Part shown: piece by piece, positions 33,606 to 41,395 of the stretch
How positions within the stretch are numbered: position 1 is the stretch's first letter
Layout: each line of letters opens with the position of its first letter
NCBI GenBank assembly: GCA_036394915.1
Contig: DASWEE010000036.1
Span: 1-64,000 of the forward strand
Direction: 5' to 3'
From: JACDER01 sp036394915
Lineage (GTDB): Bacteria > Actinomycetota > Thermoleophilia > Gaiellales > Gaiellaceae
Length of the DNA: 64,000 bases
Program-made: the position numbers and the translations under genes
Notes under the pieces: model-generated
Database searches by the model: none
What the model saw: the letters and a program-made list of their open reading frames with translations, nothing else
What the model was told of the DNA's origin: nothing

Positions 33606-34390
33606 CTCGAGACCTCGTCCGGCGACTCCGAGATCACGGTTGCCGGCCGTGCGACACCGCTGAGCGCCTCGGCCAGCGGCTCGGCGCGGAGCGTTCCCTC
33701 GCCGTAGGGGAGATGCTTGGTCTCGTTGCGGTTCGCGAACGCGATGTCCGAGAAGTGGATGTGGAAGGGCGCCCCGGGCGGGAGGACGTCGTCGGCTGCC
33801 TCGAGCACCTCCGTGAACATCGTGGAGTCGGTGAAGGCGCCGTCGCTCGTCGCGTGCATGTGCGCGAAGTCGAGGACGGGACGGACCCAACCACAGCGGC
33901 GCGAGATCTCGAGCACGTCGTCGATCGTTCCGAGGTCGCGGACGCGGCCCATCACCTCGACTCCGAACGGAACCGCGCGATCCTTCTTCTCGAGCCGCTC
34001 GCGTAGCTCCCCCAGCTGCCCGCAGACCGAGTCGAGCGCGGCCTCCCGCGTCCGGCCGAGCAGGAAGCCCGGGTGGAAGACGACGGGCTCCGCGCCGGCC
34101 GCCTTCGCGATCCCGGCCGAGTGGTCGAGCATCCCGACCGCCATGTTCAGCTTCTTCCCTCGCTCGGCGTGACCCATGAAGCCGGCGATCGGAGCGTGCA
34201 CCGAGAGCACGATCCCGGCCTCGCGTGCGAGCTCTCCGAACCGCTCCGCCCAGGCGTAATCCATCCAGAACTTGCCCTCGAAATCGATCTCGCAGGCGTT
34301 GTAGTCGCGCTCGAGCAGCAGCTCGACGGCGGCTTCCGGGCTCTCACGGGAGGGCACGCGCGCCGGACCGAAATGCAGCCGCTCGGGCAC
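33503..34390 (-). CDS. TIM-barrel endonuclease IV/sugar-phosphate isomerase-like protein
   Basis: A 295-residue AP-endonuclease-2-type TIM barrel: LHFGPARVPSRE, VHAPIAGFM, VFHPGFLLG, GVEVMGRVRDLGTIDDVLEI, LDFAHMHA and HIHFSDIAF supply the expected His/Glu/Asp metal ligands of the xylose-isomerase/endonuclease IV superfamily. It could be a DNA-repair endonuclease or a sugar isomerase. GTG 34390 has a TAGCGT box. The reading frame continues past the usual family end, overlapping the cyclase gene on the other strand by 103 bp; the last ~35 residues are basic and probably not conserved. Confidence 0.8.
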   Translation of the reverse strand: MPERLHFGPARVPSRESPEAAVELLLERDYNACEIDFEGKFWMDYAWAERFGELAREAGIVLSVHAPIAGFMGHAERGKKLNMAVGMLDHSAGIAKAAGAEPVVFHPGFLLGRTREAALDSVCGQLGELRERLEKKDRAVPFGVEVMGRVRDLGTIDDVLEISRRCGWVRPVLDFAHMHATSDGAFTDSTMFTEVLEAADDVLPPGAPFHIHFSDIAFANRNETKHLPYGEGTLRAEPLAEALSGVARPATVISESPDEVSSQAIRAVLVAAAKSSSRRSSKAAASGSRPRSRRN

Positions 34391-34397
34391 CCCACGG

Positions 34398-34403
34398 ACG
34401 CTA
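34398..34403 (-). promoter_or_regulatory. -10 box of 33503-34390
   Basis: TAGCGT on the minus strand ends 7 nt before GTG 34390. Confidence 0.45.
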
Positions 34404-34488
34404 CAGGACCAGCGCCTCCCTCCCCCTTGTGTCTAAAAACGCAAGCCCTCGGAGTGCTGTCCGGTTGCCGATCTACATTGAAGCGGCG

Positions 34489-34734
34489 ATGGCGAAGAAA
34501 CCTTCCCGAATCGACCTGTTGGAGCTCGATATCGACCTCCGGCTCGCCGATCTCTGGCGCGAGGCGTACGAGATCGGCGAGTGGAAGCTCGAGGTGGTCG
34601 CCGCGTTCATCCGCGCCGCCTACGGGAAGGGCTACTGCGACGCGCTCACCGAGGAACGGCCCGGCAGCCTGTGCCAGGAGCACGGCTACCGGATCCCGAG
34701 TCGCCGTCCGCAGACCGCCCCGGCGAACAGCTAG
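34489..34734 (+). CDS. Conserved-looking hypothetical protein, 81 aa
   Basis: The small soluble protein begins MAKKPSRIDLLELDIDLRLA and continues WREAYEIGEWKLEVVAAFIRAAYGKGYCDAL. The tightly packed acidic/aromatic pattern suggests a real helical domain, but I cannot name a family. A TACATT box ends 9 nt before the ATG. It precedes the cytochrome c maturation genes. Confidence 0.6.
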   Translation: MAKKPSRIDLLELDIDLRLADLWREAYEIGEWKLEVVAAFIRAAYGKGYCDALTEERPGSLCQEHGYRIPSRRPQTAPANS

Positions 34735-34750
34735 CGTCCCTTCCCGCATC

Positions 34751-34948
34751 ATGCGATCGACCGGCTACGTCCTGGCCGTCGTGCTCCTCCTCATCGGCGC
34801 GCTCGCAGCCAGGTGGGGGCTCGTACTGCTGTGGACGGTGGGAAACGAGTTCGAGCCGCGCGGAACCGTCGGCATCGTGCTCGTCGTCGTCGGGTTCGCG
34901 TTGCTCGGCGCCGGGAGTTACGGCGTCTGGCACCTCGAGCGGAGCTAG
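34751..34948 (+). CDS. Small two-span membrane protein, 65 aa
   Basis: Two hydrophobic helices (GYVLAVVLLLIGALAARWGLV and GTVGIVLVVVGFALLGAGSYGV) with a short linker and a C-terminal HLERS. It sits 16 bp after the previous gene and 9 bp before ccmE, so it may take part in cytochrome c maturation; no homologue recognised. Confidence 0.55.
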   Translation: MRSTGYVLAVVLLLIGALAARWGLVLLWTVGNEFEPRGTVGIVLVVVGFALLGAGSYGVWHLERS

Positions 34949-34951
34949 AAT
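34946..34951 (+). promoter_or_regulatory. -10 box of ccmE
   Basis: TAGAAT, containing the stop of the previous gene, ends 6 nt before GTG 34958. Confidence 0.5.
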
Positions 34952-34957
34952 CCAGCC

Positions 34958-35344
34958 GTGCCTCGCGCCAGGAGCCCGGTGCGCCTTGCGCTCGCCCTCT
35001 CGGTCGCGGCCCTGCTGGCCGTGTTCCTCCTCTACACCTCGATCGCGGGCGGGGGAACGCCTTCGCTCAAGCCGAGCCAGCTGCACGGACATAAGGGGAA
35101 GGTGACGCTCACCGGCAAGGTGCTCGGCCCGGTTACTGGCGACGCGCACGCGGGCGGGCTGCACTTCCGCCTCCGTGACATCGACGGAAAGGCGAGCGTG
35201 CCGGTGGTATTTCGCGGCGACGTGCCCGACCTCTTCCGCGCAGGCCGGCACATCTCGGTCGACGGGCGTTTGCGCAGCGGTGTCTTCCAGGGCGTGAACC
35301 CGCTCGTCACCAAGTGCCCGTCGAAGTACGCGCCCAAGAGCTAG
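34958..35344 (+). CDS. ccmE: Cytochrome c maturation heme chaperone CcmE, cysteine type
   Basis: A 128-residue protein with an N-terminal anchor helix (RLALALSVAALLAVFLLYTSI) and the CcmE OB fold (LHGHKGKVTLTGKVLGPV, VPVVFRGDVPDLFRAGRHISVDGRL). CcmE holds heme covalently before CcmF passes it to apocytochrome. The usual heme-binding His is replaced: the C-terminal motif reads TKCPSKY, i.e. C-x-x-x-Y as in the variant CcmE of Desulfovibrio and archaea. ccmF follows after 3 bp. Confidence 0.88.
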   Translation: MPRARSPVRLALALSVAALLAVFLLYTSIAGGGTPSLKPSQLHGHKGKVTLTGKVLGPVTGDAHAGGLHFRLRDIDGKASVPVVFRGDVPDLFRAGRHISVDGRLRSGVFQGVNPLVTKCPSKYAPKS

Positions 35345-35347
35345 CCC

Positions 35348-37342
35348 GTGGCTGAGCTCGGTCGAGCCGCCCTCGTCATCTGCCTCATCTCGTCGCTGTA
35401 CGCGGTGGGCGCCGGCGGCTACGCCGCCTTTCGGGGACGGCGGCGGCTATCCCATTCGGCACGGAACGCGCTGATCGCGGCATTCGCCTCGGCCGCCGTC
35501 GCGGCCGGCGTGCTCGTCATCGCGCTCCTGCGCCACGACTTCAGCTTCACCTACGTTGCGGCGCACTCGGCCCGCCGCCTACCGACCCTCTACACGCTCT
35601 CGGCCTTCTGGGGCGGCCAGGAAGGATCGCTGCTGCTGTGGCTGCTGGTCCTGACCGCCTACGCGTCGGCGGTCGTGCTCGTGAACCACCGCTCCGCCCC
35701 GGATCTCGTCGCCTGGGTCGTTCCGGTGCTGGGCGGGATCGCGGTCTTCTTCTCGTTCATGCTCGTCGTGATCTCGAGCCCGTTCGCGACGCAGACCGCC
35801 CCCGCGGACGGCTCCGGGCTGAACCCGAGCCTGCAGAACCCGTACATGCTCATCCACCCGCCCTTGCTCTACCTCGGGTACGTGGGCCTGAGCGTCCCGT
35901 TCGCGTTCGCGATCGGCTCGATGCTCGCCAAGCGCGCCGACGAGCGCTGGATCATCGCCACCCGTCGCTGGACGCTGGCCGCCTGGGGGTTCCTCGGGAT
36001 CGGCCAGCTGCTCGGGGCGCACTGGGCCTACGTCGAGGTCGGCTGGGGCGGCTACTTCGCCTGGGATCCGGTCGAGAACGCCGCGCTGATGCCGTGGCTG
36101 GCGGCGACGGCCTTCCTGCACTCGGTGATGGTGCAGGAGAAGAAAGGGATGCTGAAGATCTGGAACATGCTGCTGGTCGTCCTCGCCTACTGCCTGTCGC
36201 TGTTGGGAACCTTCCTGACGCGCTCCGGGATCCTGAACTCGATCCACTCGTTCACCGAGAGCACGATCGGCCCCTGGTTCCTCGGCTTCATCGTCTTCGT
36301 CACGCTGGCGTCGCTCACGCTCATCTATCTCAGGCTCCCGCTGCTGCGGGCGAAGACGAAGCTCGAGTCGCTCGTCTCGCGCGAAGCCAGCTTCCTCTAC
36401 AACAACCTGCTGCTCGTCGCCTTCTGCCTGACGATCCTCTGGGGGGTGATGTACCCGCTCTTCTCGCAGCTGGTCCAAGGCGAGTCGAGCGCCGTGCGCG
36501 GCCCGTACTACAACTTCTTCCTCAAGTCCTTCGGCTTGCCGCTGTTGATCCTGATGGGGATCGGGCCGCTGCTCGCCTGGCGGCGGACGTCCCTGCGCGC
36601 GCTCGGGAGGACGTTCGCCTGGCCGGCGGTTGCCTCGCTCGCTGCAGGCGGAGCTCTGCTCGCGGCCGGCGCGGGCAGCTCCGTCCCCGGGCTGATCGCG
36701 TACACGTTCTCGGCCTTCGTGATCGGCTCGATCGTGCTTGAGTTCGTCCGGGGGACGCGCGCGCGGAAGGCGGTCGCCGGCGAGTCGTGGCCGGTCGCCT
36801 TCTCCTCGCTCGTGGCACGGAACCGGAGGCGCTACGGCGGATACGTCGTCCATGCCGCCATTGTCCTGCTCGCGATCGGGATCGTGGGCTCGAGCGCATA
36901 CGACACGACCCGTCAGGCCAAGCTGCGTCCGGGCCAGTCGATGGAGGTGCGCGGCTACACGCTCACGTACCAGCGGCTCACGGACCGTCAAGGCCCGAAC
37001 GACCGCGAGCTTCGGGCGATCGTCGCGGTCCGGCGCGGAAGCCACGACGAGGGAACGATGTCGGCCGGCAAGAACCAATACCCGGTCGAGCAGCAGACCT
37101 CGAACGAGGTCGACATCCGCAGCAACTGGCTGAACGGGCAGGACCTGTACCTGATCGCGCAGCAGATCGACAAGAACGGAACCGTCTACTTCAAGGCGGA
37201 GGTGCTGCCGCTGGTCAACCTGATCTGGCTGGCGGGATTCGTCTTCCTCGGCGGCGCACTGATCGCGCTCTGGCCGGACGCGCGCGAGTCGCGCCGGCTC
37301 GCCGAGCGCTACGGCCGCTACAGCGTGCCGGTCGAAGCGTGA
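35348..37342 (+). CDS. ccmF: Heme lyase CcmF (cytochrome c-type biogenesis)
   Basis: A 664-residue polytopic membrane protein with about 14-15 hydrophobic segments. Key features: FWGGQEGSLLLWLLVL, LQNPYMLIHPPLLYLGYVG, the WWD-like domain GVGWGGYFAWDPVENAALMPWL (seen as VGWGGYFAWDPVENAAL) and FLTRSGILNSIHSF. CcmF transfers heme from CcmE to CXXCH motifs of apocytochromes. GTG 35348. Its stop overlaps the next start (GTGA). CcmA, B, C and H are not in this window. Confidence 0.95.
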   Translation: MAELGRAALVICLISSLYAVGAGGYAAFRGRRRLSHSARNALIAAFASAAVAAGVLVIALLRHDFSFTYVAAHSARRLPTLYTLSAFWGGQEGSLLLWLLVLTAYASAVVLVNHRSAPDLVAWVVPVLGGIAVFFSFMLVVISSPFATQTAPADGSGLNPSLQNPYMLIHPPLLYLGYVGLSVPFAFAIGSMLAKRADERWIIATRRWTLAAWGFLGIGQLLGAHWAYVEVGWGGYFAWDPVENAALMPWLAATAFLHSVMVQEKKGMLKIWNMLLVVLAYCLSLLGTFLTRSGILNSIHSFTESTIGPWFLGFIVFVTLASLTLIYLRLPLLRAKTKLESLVSREASFLYNNLLLVAFCLTILWGVMYPLFSQLVQGESSAVRGPYYNFFLKSFGLPLLILMGIGPLLAWRRTSLRALGRTFAWPAVASLAAGGALLAAGAGSSVPGLIAYTFSAFVIGSIVLEFVRGTRARKAVAGESWPVAFSSLVARNRRRYGGYVVHAAIVLLAIGIVGSSAYDTTRQAKLRPGQSMEVRGYTLTYQRLTDRQGPNDRELRAIVAVRRGSHDEGTMSAGKNQYPVEQQTSNEVDIRSNWLNGQDLYLIAQQIDKNGTVYFKAEVLPLVNLIWLAGFVFLGGALIALWPDARESRRLAERYGRYSVPVEA

Positions 37343-37665
37343 TTTGGGCCGTTGTCTTTGGGGCGGTGCTCGCGATCGCGTGTGTCCTGTTCGTGGCGCG
37401 GCCGTTCCTGCTCGACCCGGAGGCGCGCAACGACCGCCTCGACGAGCCGAGCGAGCTCGAACGGCGCCAGATCGAGCTGCTGGAGCGCCGCGACCGGGCG
37501 CTCGGCGCGCTCAAGGAGCTCGAGTTCGACCACCGAAGCGGCAAGATCTCGGACGAGGATTACCGCGCGATCGTCGGCCCTCTTCGCCGCCAGGCGGCAG
37601 AGGCGCTCCGGGCGCTCGAGCCGCGGGCGGAGGTTTCAACGGAGCGGATCCGTGCAAGCAGGTAG
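37339..37665 (+). CDS. CcmI-like c-type cytochrome biogenesis protein
   Basis: A 108-residue protein with one N-terminal helix (IWAVVFGAVLAIACVLFVARPFLL) followed by a charged coiled coil (RQIELLERRDRALGALKELEFDHRSGKISDEDYRAI), the layout of the N-terminal part of CcmI/CycH, which helps present apocytochrome. It lacks the TPR part of full-length CcmI. GTG overlaps the ccmF stop. Confidence 0.75.
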   Translation: MIWAVVFGAVLAIACVLFVARPFLLDPEARNDRLDEPSELERRQIELLERRDRALGALKELEFDHRSGKISDEDYRAIVGPLRRQAAEALRALEPRAEVSTERIRASR

Positions 37666-37671
37666 TTGAGC

Positions 37672-37851
37672 ATGGCAATCGACCCGCCCACCCAGCCGGA
37701 CATTCCCGAGCCGTACCCGCCGCCGGGCGAGCTCGACCCGCCGGCGCCGCCGCAGATTCCGGAGCCGTACCCGCCTCCGGGTGAGACGGATCCACCCGCG
37801 CCGCCGCAGATTCCCGAGCCGTACCCGCCGTCGGAGCCGCAAGCGCCCTAG
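37672..37851 (+). CDS. Proline-rich tandem-repeat peptide, 59 aa
   Basis: ATG 37672 encodes three copies of an 18-residue unit, close to DPPAPPQIPEPYPPPGE plus one residue, with no signal peptide or membrane segment. Almost half the residues are proline. It is 6 bp downstream of the ccmI-like gene in the same direction. No function known; repetitive proline-rich peptides often bind SH3-like or cell-wall partners, but that is speculation. Confidence 0.5.
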   Translation: MAIDPPTQPDIPEPYPPPGELDPPAPPQIPEPYPPPGETDPPAPPQIPEPYPPSEPQAP

Positions 37852-37887
37852 AGCAGGGACGTCCGGAGCCCCGCCGAACCTGTCTCC

Positions 37888-39069
37888 ATGGTGCGGCGGC
37901 TCCCGCCCCTGCTCGTCCTCGCGCTCGTTCTCGCCGCGCCCGCGCTCGGAACCGGTCCCGCCGATCGGAAGCAGCAGGTCGACCAGCGGCTCTCGAACCT
38001 CCATGAGCGGATCGCAGAAGCCCGTGCGCGCGAGCAGGTCCTCAGCTCTGAGATCGACTCGGTCACGAACGACATCCGGAGCCTCGACCGGCAGGTCGGA
38101 GACGTCTCCGCGCGACTCGCGCCGCTCGAGCAGGACCTGGCACTCCATCAGCGGCAGCTCGACAAGCTGAACGAGCTCTTCCGCCTCCAGACCGACCGGC
38201 TCCATTTCCTGCGACGCGAGTACGAGGTCGCGGTCACCAGGCTCGAGCTGCGGGTGGTGGCGATCTACGAGAGCGACAGCATCGAGACGCTCGACGTCGT
38301 CTTCTCGTCGGCGAGCTACGGCGACATGCTCGAGCAGTTCGACTTCTCCGACCGGATCAGGGCCCAGGACGCCGGAATCGCGCAGGCGGTCGGACGGGCC
38401 AGGGACGAAACGGAGGCCGTGCGCGCGCGGACACGGTCGACGCGGGCTCGGGTCGCCGTGGTGACGAAGACGATCGAAGTGCGTACCGAGCAGGTCAGAG
38501 TGCTCCGCGACAGCTTGCTCTCTCGAGAGAACGCGCTCTCGTCCGCGCGCGCGCAGAAGCATCAGGCGGTCTCACAGGCGCACGCGAGCCTCAAGCAGAT
38601 GCTCGACGACGCCGAGGCTCTGCAGCAGGTGAGCGCGGACCTCCAGGCGAAGATCCAGGCGGCTCAAGGGACGAGCTCGCCGACTCCGTCCGGGAGCGGG
38701 CTGATCTGGCCCGTCAACGGGTCGGTCGCCAGTCCGTTCGGATGGCGCTGCCTCGAGGGGATCTGTCGCATGCACGAAGGGATCGACATCGCGGTGGGCT
38801 ACGGGACGCCGATCCAGGCGGCCGCCGCGGGGACGGTCATCTACACGGGCTGGGAGGGCGGTTACGGAAACCTGATCGTGATCGACCACGGCGGCGGGCT
38901 TGCGACCGCGTATGCGCACCAGGAGCGATTTGCGGTCGGAAACGGCGCGCACGTCGCGCAGGGCCAGGTGATCGGCTACGTCGGCTGCACGGGCCACTGC
39001 TACGGCCCACACCTGCACTTCGAGGTCAGGGTCAACGGCTCGGCCGTCGATCCGCTCGGGTATCTCTAG
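37888..39069 (+). CDS. Secreted coiled-coil M23 metallopeptidase
   Basis: A 393-residue protein: signal peptide (MVRRLPPLLVLALVLAAPALG), long coiled coil (~30-240) like EnvC/NlpD-type cell-division peptidases, then an M23 LytM domain (~255-393) with WPVNGSVASPFGWR, zinc ligands in MHEGIDIAV (HxxxD) and GPHLHFEVRVNG (HxH). All zinc ligands are present, so it could cut peptidoglycan cross-links. Two cysteine pairs (CLEGIC, CTGHC) are unusual for the domain and may form disulfides. Confidence 0.9.
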   Translation: MVRRLPPLLVLALVLAAPALGTGPADRKQQVDQRLSNLHERIAEARAREQVLSSEIDSVTNDIRSLDRQVGDVSARLAPLEQDLALHQRQLDKLNELFRLQTDRLHFLRREYEVAVTRLELRVVAIYESDSIETLDVVFSSASYGDMLEQFDFSDRIRAQDAGIAQAVGRARDETEAVRARTRSTRARVAVVTKTIEVRTEQVRVLRDSLLSRENALSSARAQKHQAVSQAHASLKQMLDDAEALQQVSADLQAKIQAAQGTSSPTPSGSGLIWPVNGSVASPFGWRCLEGICRMHEGIDIAVGYGTPIQAAAAGTVIYTGWEGGYGNLIVIDHGGGLATAYAHQERFAVGNGAHVAQGQVIGYVGCTGHCYGPHLHFEVRVNGSAVDPLGYL

Positions 39070-40349
39070 GCGAAGCCGAACGTCTGCGCGAGCAGGAAGA
39101 TGTTCAGCCCCGAGATCAGCGCCGCCACGACGGCTGCCGCCGCGGTCGTAAACGGGTGATTGACGAGCACGCCCATGATCCGCTTCTTGCTCGTGAAGAC
39201 AACGAGCGGGATGAGGGCGAACGGGATGCCGAACGAGAGCACGACCTGGCTGATCACGAGCGTCCTCGACGGATCGAGGCCGATCGCGATCACGATCAGC
39301 GCAGGCAGCATCGTGACTGCGCGCCTGAGAAAGATCGGAATCCGACGGCGGATGAAGCCCTGCATCACCACCTGGCCCGACAGCGTCCCGACGGCTGAGC
39401 TCGAGAGCCCGGAGGCGAGGAGCGCAAGGGCGAACATGACGCTCGACGCACCCCCTAGGATCGGCTCGAGCGTCTTGTGCGCGCCCTCGAGCGACTCGAC
39501 GTTGTGGTGACCGCTCTTGAAGAAGACGGTGGCCGCCATGATCAGCATCGCCATGTTGATCACCCCGGCGATTGACATCGCGATGATCACGTCGATGCGC
39601 GTGTAGCGCATCAGCCGGCGCGCCTCGTCGTCCGTGTCGGGCACCACGCGGTTCTGCATCAGCGCGGAGTGGAGGTAGATCACATGCGGCATCACCGTCG
39701 CGCCGAGGATCCCGACGGCGAGCAGCACCGATTCGCTCCCGGCGAACTCGGGCTTGATGGCGTGCAGCCCCACCGTCCCGAGCGGCGGGTGGGCCAGGAA
39801 CAGCTCGCTGATGTAACAGACGCCCACAACGCCAACGAGCACCACGATCACGGCCTCGAAGGGGCGGAATCCGAAACGCTGCAGCCCCAGGATCCCGAAG
39901 GCCGCAACCGCCGTGAGCCCCGCGGCGGGCAAGAGGTCGATCCCGAGCAAGAGGTGGAAGCCCACCACGGCGCCCAGGAACTCGGCCAGGTCGGTGGCCA
40001 TCGCGATCGCCTCCGCCTGTATCCACAGGCTGAGCGACGTGCGGCGGGAGAACTGCTCGCGGCAGACCTCGGGGAGGTTCCGGCCGGTGGCGATCCCGAG
40101 CTTGGCCGACAGCATCTGGATCAGCATCGCCATCAGGTTCGAGGCGACGATCACCCACAGCAGCGTGAAGCCGAACTTGGAGCCGCCGGCGATGTTTGTG
40201 GCGAAGTTGCCGGGATCGATGTAGGCGACGCAGGCGACGAATGCGGGGCCGAGGAACGGCAGCAGCCGGAACTTGTGCGGGTGGCCCCGCAGCACTCGCT
40301 CGCCCGGTCCCAGGGGCCGATCGAGCGCTTCCGCCCGCGTCCCGACCAT
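39066..40349 (-). CDS. mntH: Nramp family divalent metal (Mn2+/Fe2+) transporter
   Basis: A 427-residue protein with about 11 membrane helices. Metal-site motifs are intact: DPGN in AYIDPGNFATNIAGG (helix 1) and MPH in GATVMPHVIYLHS (helix 6, the methionine that selects transition metals). It imports Mn2+ or Fe2+ by proton coupling. ATG 40349 is preceded by a TAGACT box embedded in a DtxR-type operator (40352-40369), so iron or manganese repression is likely. The gene's 3' end overlaps the M23 gene by 4 bp. Confidence 0.93.
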   Translation of the reverse strand: MVGTRAEALDRPLGPGERVLRGHPHKFRLLPFLGPAFVACVAYIDPGNFATNIAGGSKFGFTLLWVIVASNLMAMLIQMLSAKLGIATGRNLPEVCREQFSRRTSLSLWIQAEAIAMATDLAEFLGAVVGFHLLLGIDLLPAAGLTAVAAFGILGLQRFGFRPFEAVIVVLVGVVGVCYISELFLAHPPLGTVGLHAIKPEFAGSESVLLAVGILGATVMPHVIYLHSALMQNRVVPDTDDEARRLMRYTRIDVIIAMSIAGVINMAMLIMAATVFFKSGHHNVESLEGAHKTLEPILGGASSVMFALALLASGLSSSAVGTLSGQVVMQGFIRRRIPIFLRRAVTMLPALIVIAIGLDPSRTLVISQVVLSFGIPFALIPLVVFTSKKRIMGVLVNHPFTTAAAAVVAALISGLNIFLLAQTFGFA

Positions 40350-40351
40350 CA

Positions 40352-40369
40352 GGTTTAGTCTAGCCTAAC
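40352..40369 (-). promoter_or_regulatory. DtxR/IdeR/MntR-type operator overlapping the transporter promoter
   Basis: On the minus strand GTTAGGCTAGACTAAACC closely follows the IdeR/DtxR consensus half-sites (TTAGG..TAgnCTAAnCC). It contains the -10 box TAGACT (40357-40362), which ends 7 nt before ATG 40349, so a bound repressor would block RNA polymerase directly. Confidence 0.65.
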
Positions 40370-40401
40370 TTCCCCCTAGCGTTCCGGCCAGGGGCGGTAG
40401 G

Positions 40402-40890
40402 TCAGGCTGCTTGCGGGCGATACACGTATATGTCGGGCAGGTTGCGGTAGCGCTCGTCGAGGTCGAACCCATAGCCGACGAACAGCTCGTCCGGGACCGT
40501 GAAGCCGACGTAGTGCACCGGCAGGTCGTCGACGAGCCGGCGGTAGGGCCGGTCGAGCAGCGTGGCGACGGCGAGTGAGGCCGGACGCCTCAACGTCAGC
40601 GTCTTGACGAGGTAGTTCAGCGTCAGCCCGGTGTCGACGACGTCCTCGACGACCAGGACGTGGCGCCCGTCGATCGAGACGTCCAGGTCCTTGAGCAGGC
40701 GGATGCCGGAGTGGCCGCCGGTCTTGGCGCCTGGGCCGTAGCCTGCCAGCTCGACGAACTCGAGCTGGTGCGAGAGGTCGAGGACGCGCGAGAGATCGGC
40801 GAGGAAGACGACGCTCGCCTTCAGCGGCGCGACGAGCAGCGGCTCGGTCTCTGCGTACGCAGCCGCGATCTCGCCGGCGAGCTCGGCCAC
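40402..40890 (-). CDS. hpt: Hypoxanthine phosphoribosyltransferase
   Basis: A purine-salvage enzyme joining hypoxanthine or guanine to PRPP. It shows VAPLKASVVFLADLSR, the PRPP-binding VLVVEDVVDTGLTLNYLV and the C-terminal FVGYGFDLDERYRNLPDIYVY. GTG 40890 is the first standard start, giving 162 residues, but family-like sequence (VGDLYLSAEEISERV) continues upstream to about 40932 with no ATG, GTG or TTG in frame; either a non-standard start is used or the gene is slightly short at its N-terminus. Confidence 0.88.
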   Translation of the reverse strand: MAELAGEIAAAYAETEPLLVAPLKASVVFLADLSRVLDLSHQLEFVELAGYGPGAKTGGHSGIRLLKDLDVSIDGRHVLVVEDVVDTGLTLNYLVKTLTLRRPASLAVATLLDRPYRRLVDDLPVHYVGFTVPDELFVGYGFDLDERYRNLPDIYVYRPQAA

Positions 40891-40946
40891 GCGCTCCGAG
40901 ATCTCCTCCGCGGAGAGGTAGAGATCGCCGACCCGCGGGTCGGCGG

Positions 40947-41315
40947 CTAGGAGGCGAGCTCGACCCGGTATCGCTGAGCCAGTCGCTCGACGTCGCGCTT
41001 GTAGAAGAGCTTGACCTTCACCTCGGGGTACCGCTGGCGGATCTTTCGCAGCTTACGGTTCTTCCGCGTCACGAGCGACTGCTTCATCACCGTGACCTCG
41101 AGATACAGGTCCTGCTCGGGGAGGTAGAAGTCGGGCGTGAATGCCTCGACCACCTGTCCGTGCTCGTCCCGCTCCAGTACGAAGGTGCGCGGCTCGTACT
41201 CCCACGGCACCCCGTAGAAGTCGAGGATCTTGGCGCACTCGAGCTCTGCACTGTTGGCGAAGCGCGGCTGGCCGACCCCACAATATGCCTGGAAATCAGG
41301 CGTTTCCAGCGGCAT
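40947..41315 (-). CDS. PD-(D/E)XK nuclease-fold-like protein, 122 aa
   Basis: From ATG 41315 the protein reads MPLETPDFQAYCGVGQPRF, then ELECAKILDFYGVPWEYEPRTFVL, AFTPDFYLPEQDLYLEVTVMKQ and a basic end. The order E...PDFyLP...lEvtvmK fits the active site of restriction-endonuclease-fold proteins (as in TnsA-like or very-short-patch-like nucleases). A metal-dependent nuclease is possible, but no partner genes support a restriction or transposition role. TATCCT ends 9 nt before the ATG; hpt follows immediately. Confidence 0.65.
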   Translation of the reverse strand: MPLETPDFQAYCGVGQPRFANSAELECAKILDFYGVPWEYEPRTFVLERDEHGQVVEAFTPDFYLPEQDLYLEVTVMKQSLVTRKNRKLRKIRQRYPEVKVKLFYKRDVERLAQRYRVELAS

Positions 41316-41395
41316 CCTCAATCGAGGATAGCAACGGCCTCGGACAGGGCCGGTTTTCGCCCAGCCGGCCGCGAAACGCGTACTCTTCGCCACGA

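Noticed and set aside
41141..41395. Upstream extension of the metallophosphoesterase frame
   Set aside because: The conserved domain begins at MLTIAHISDLH (41396); the extension is low-complexity shadow of the minus-strand gene.
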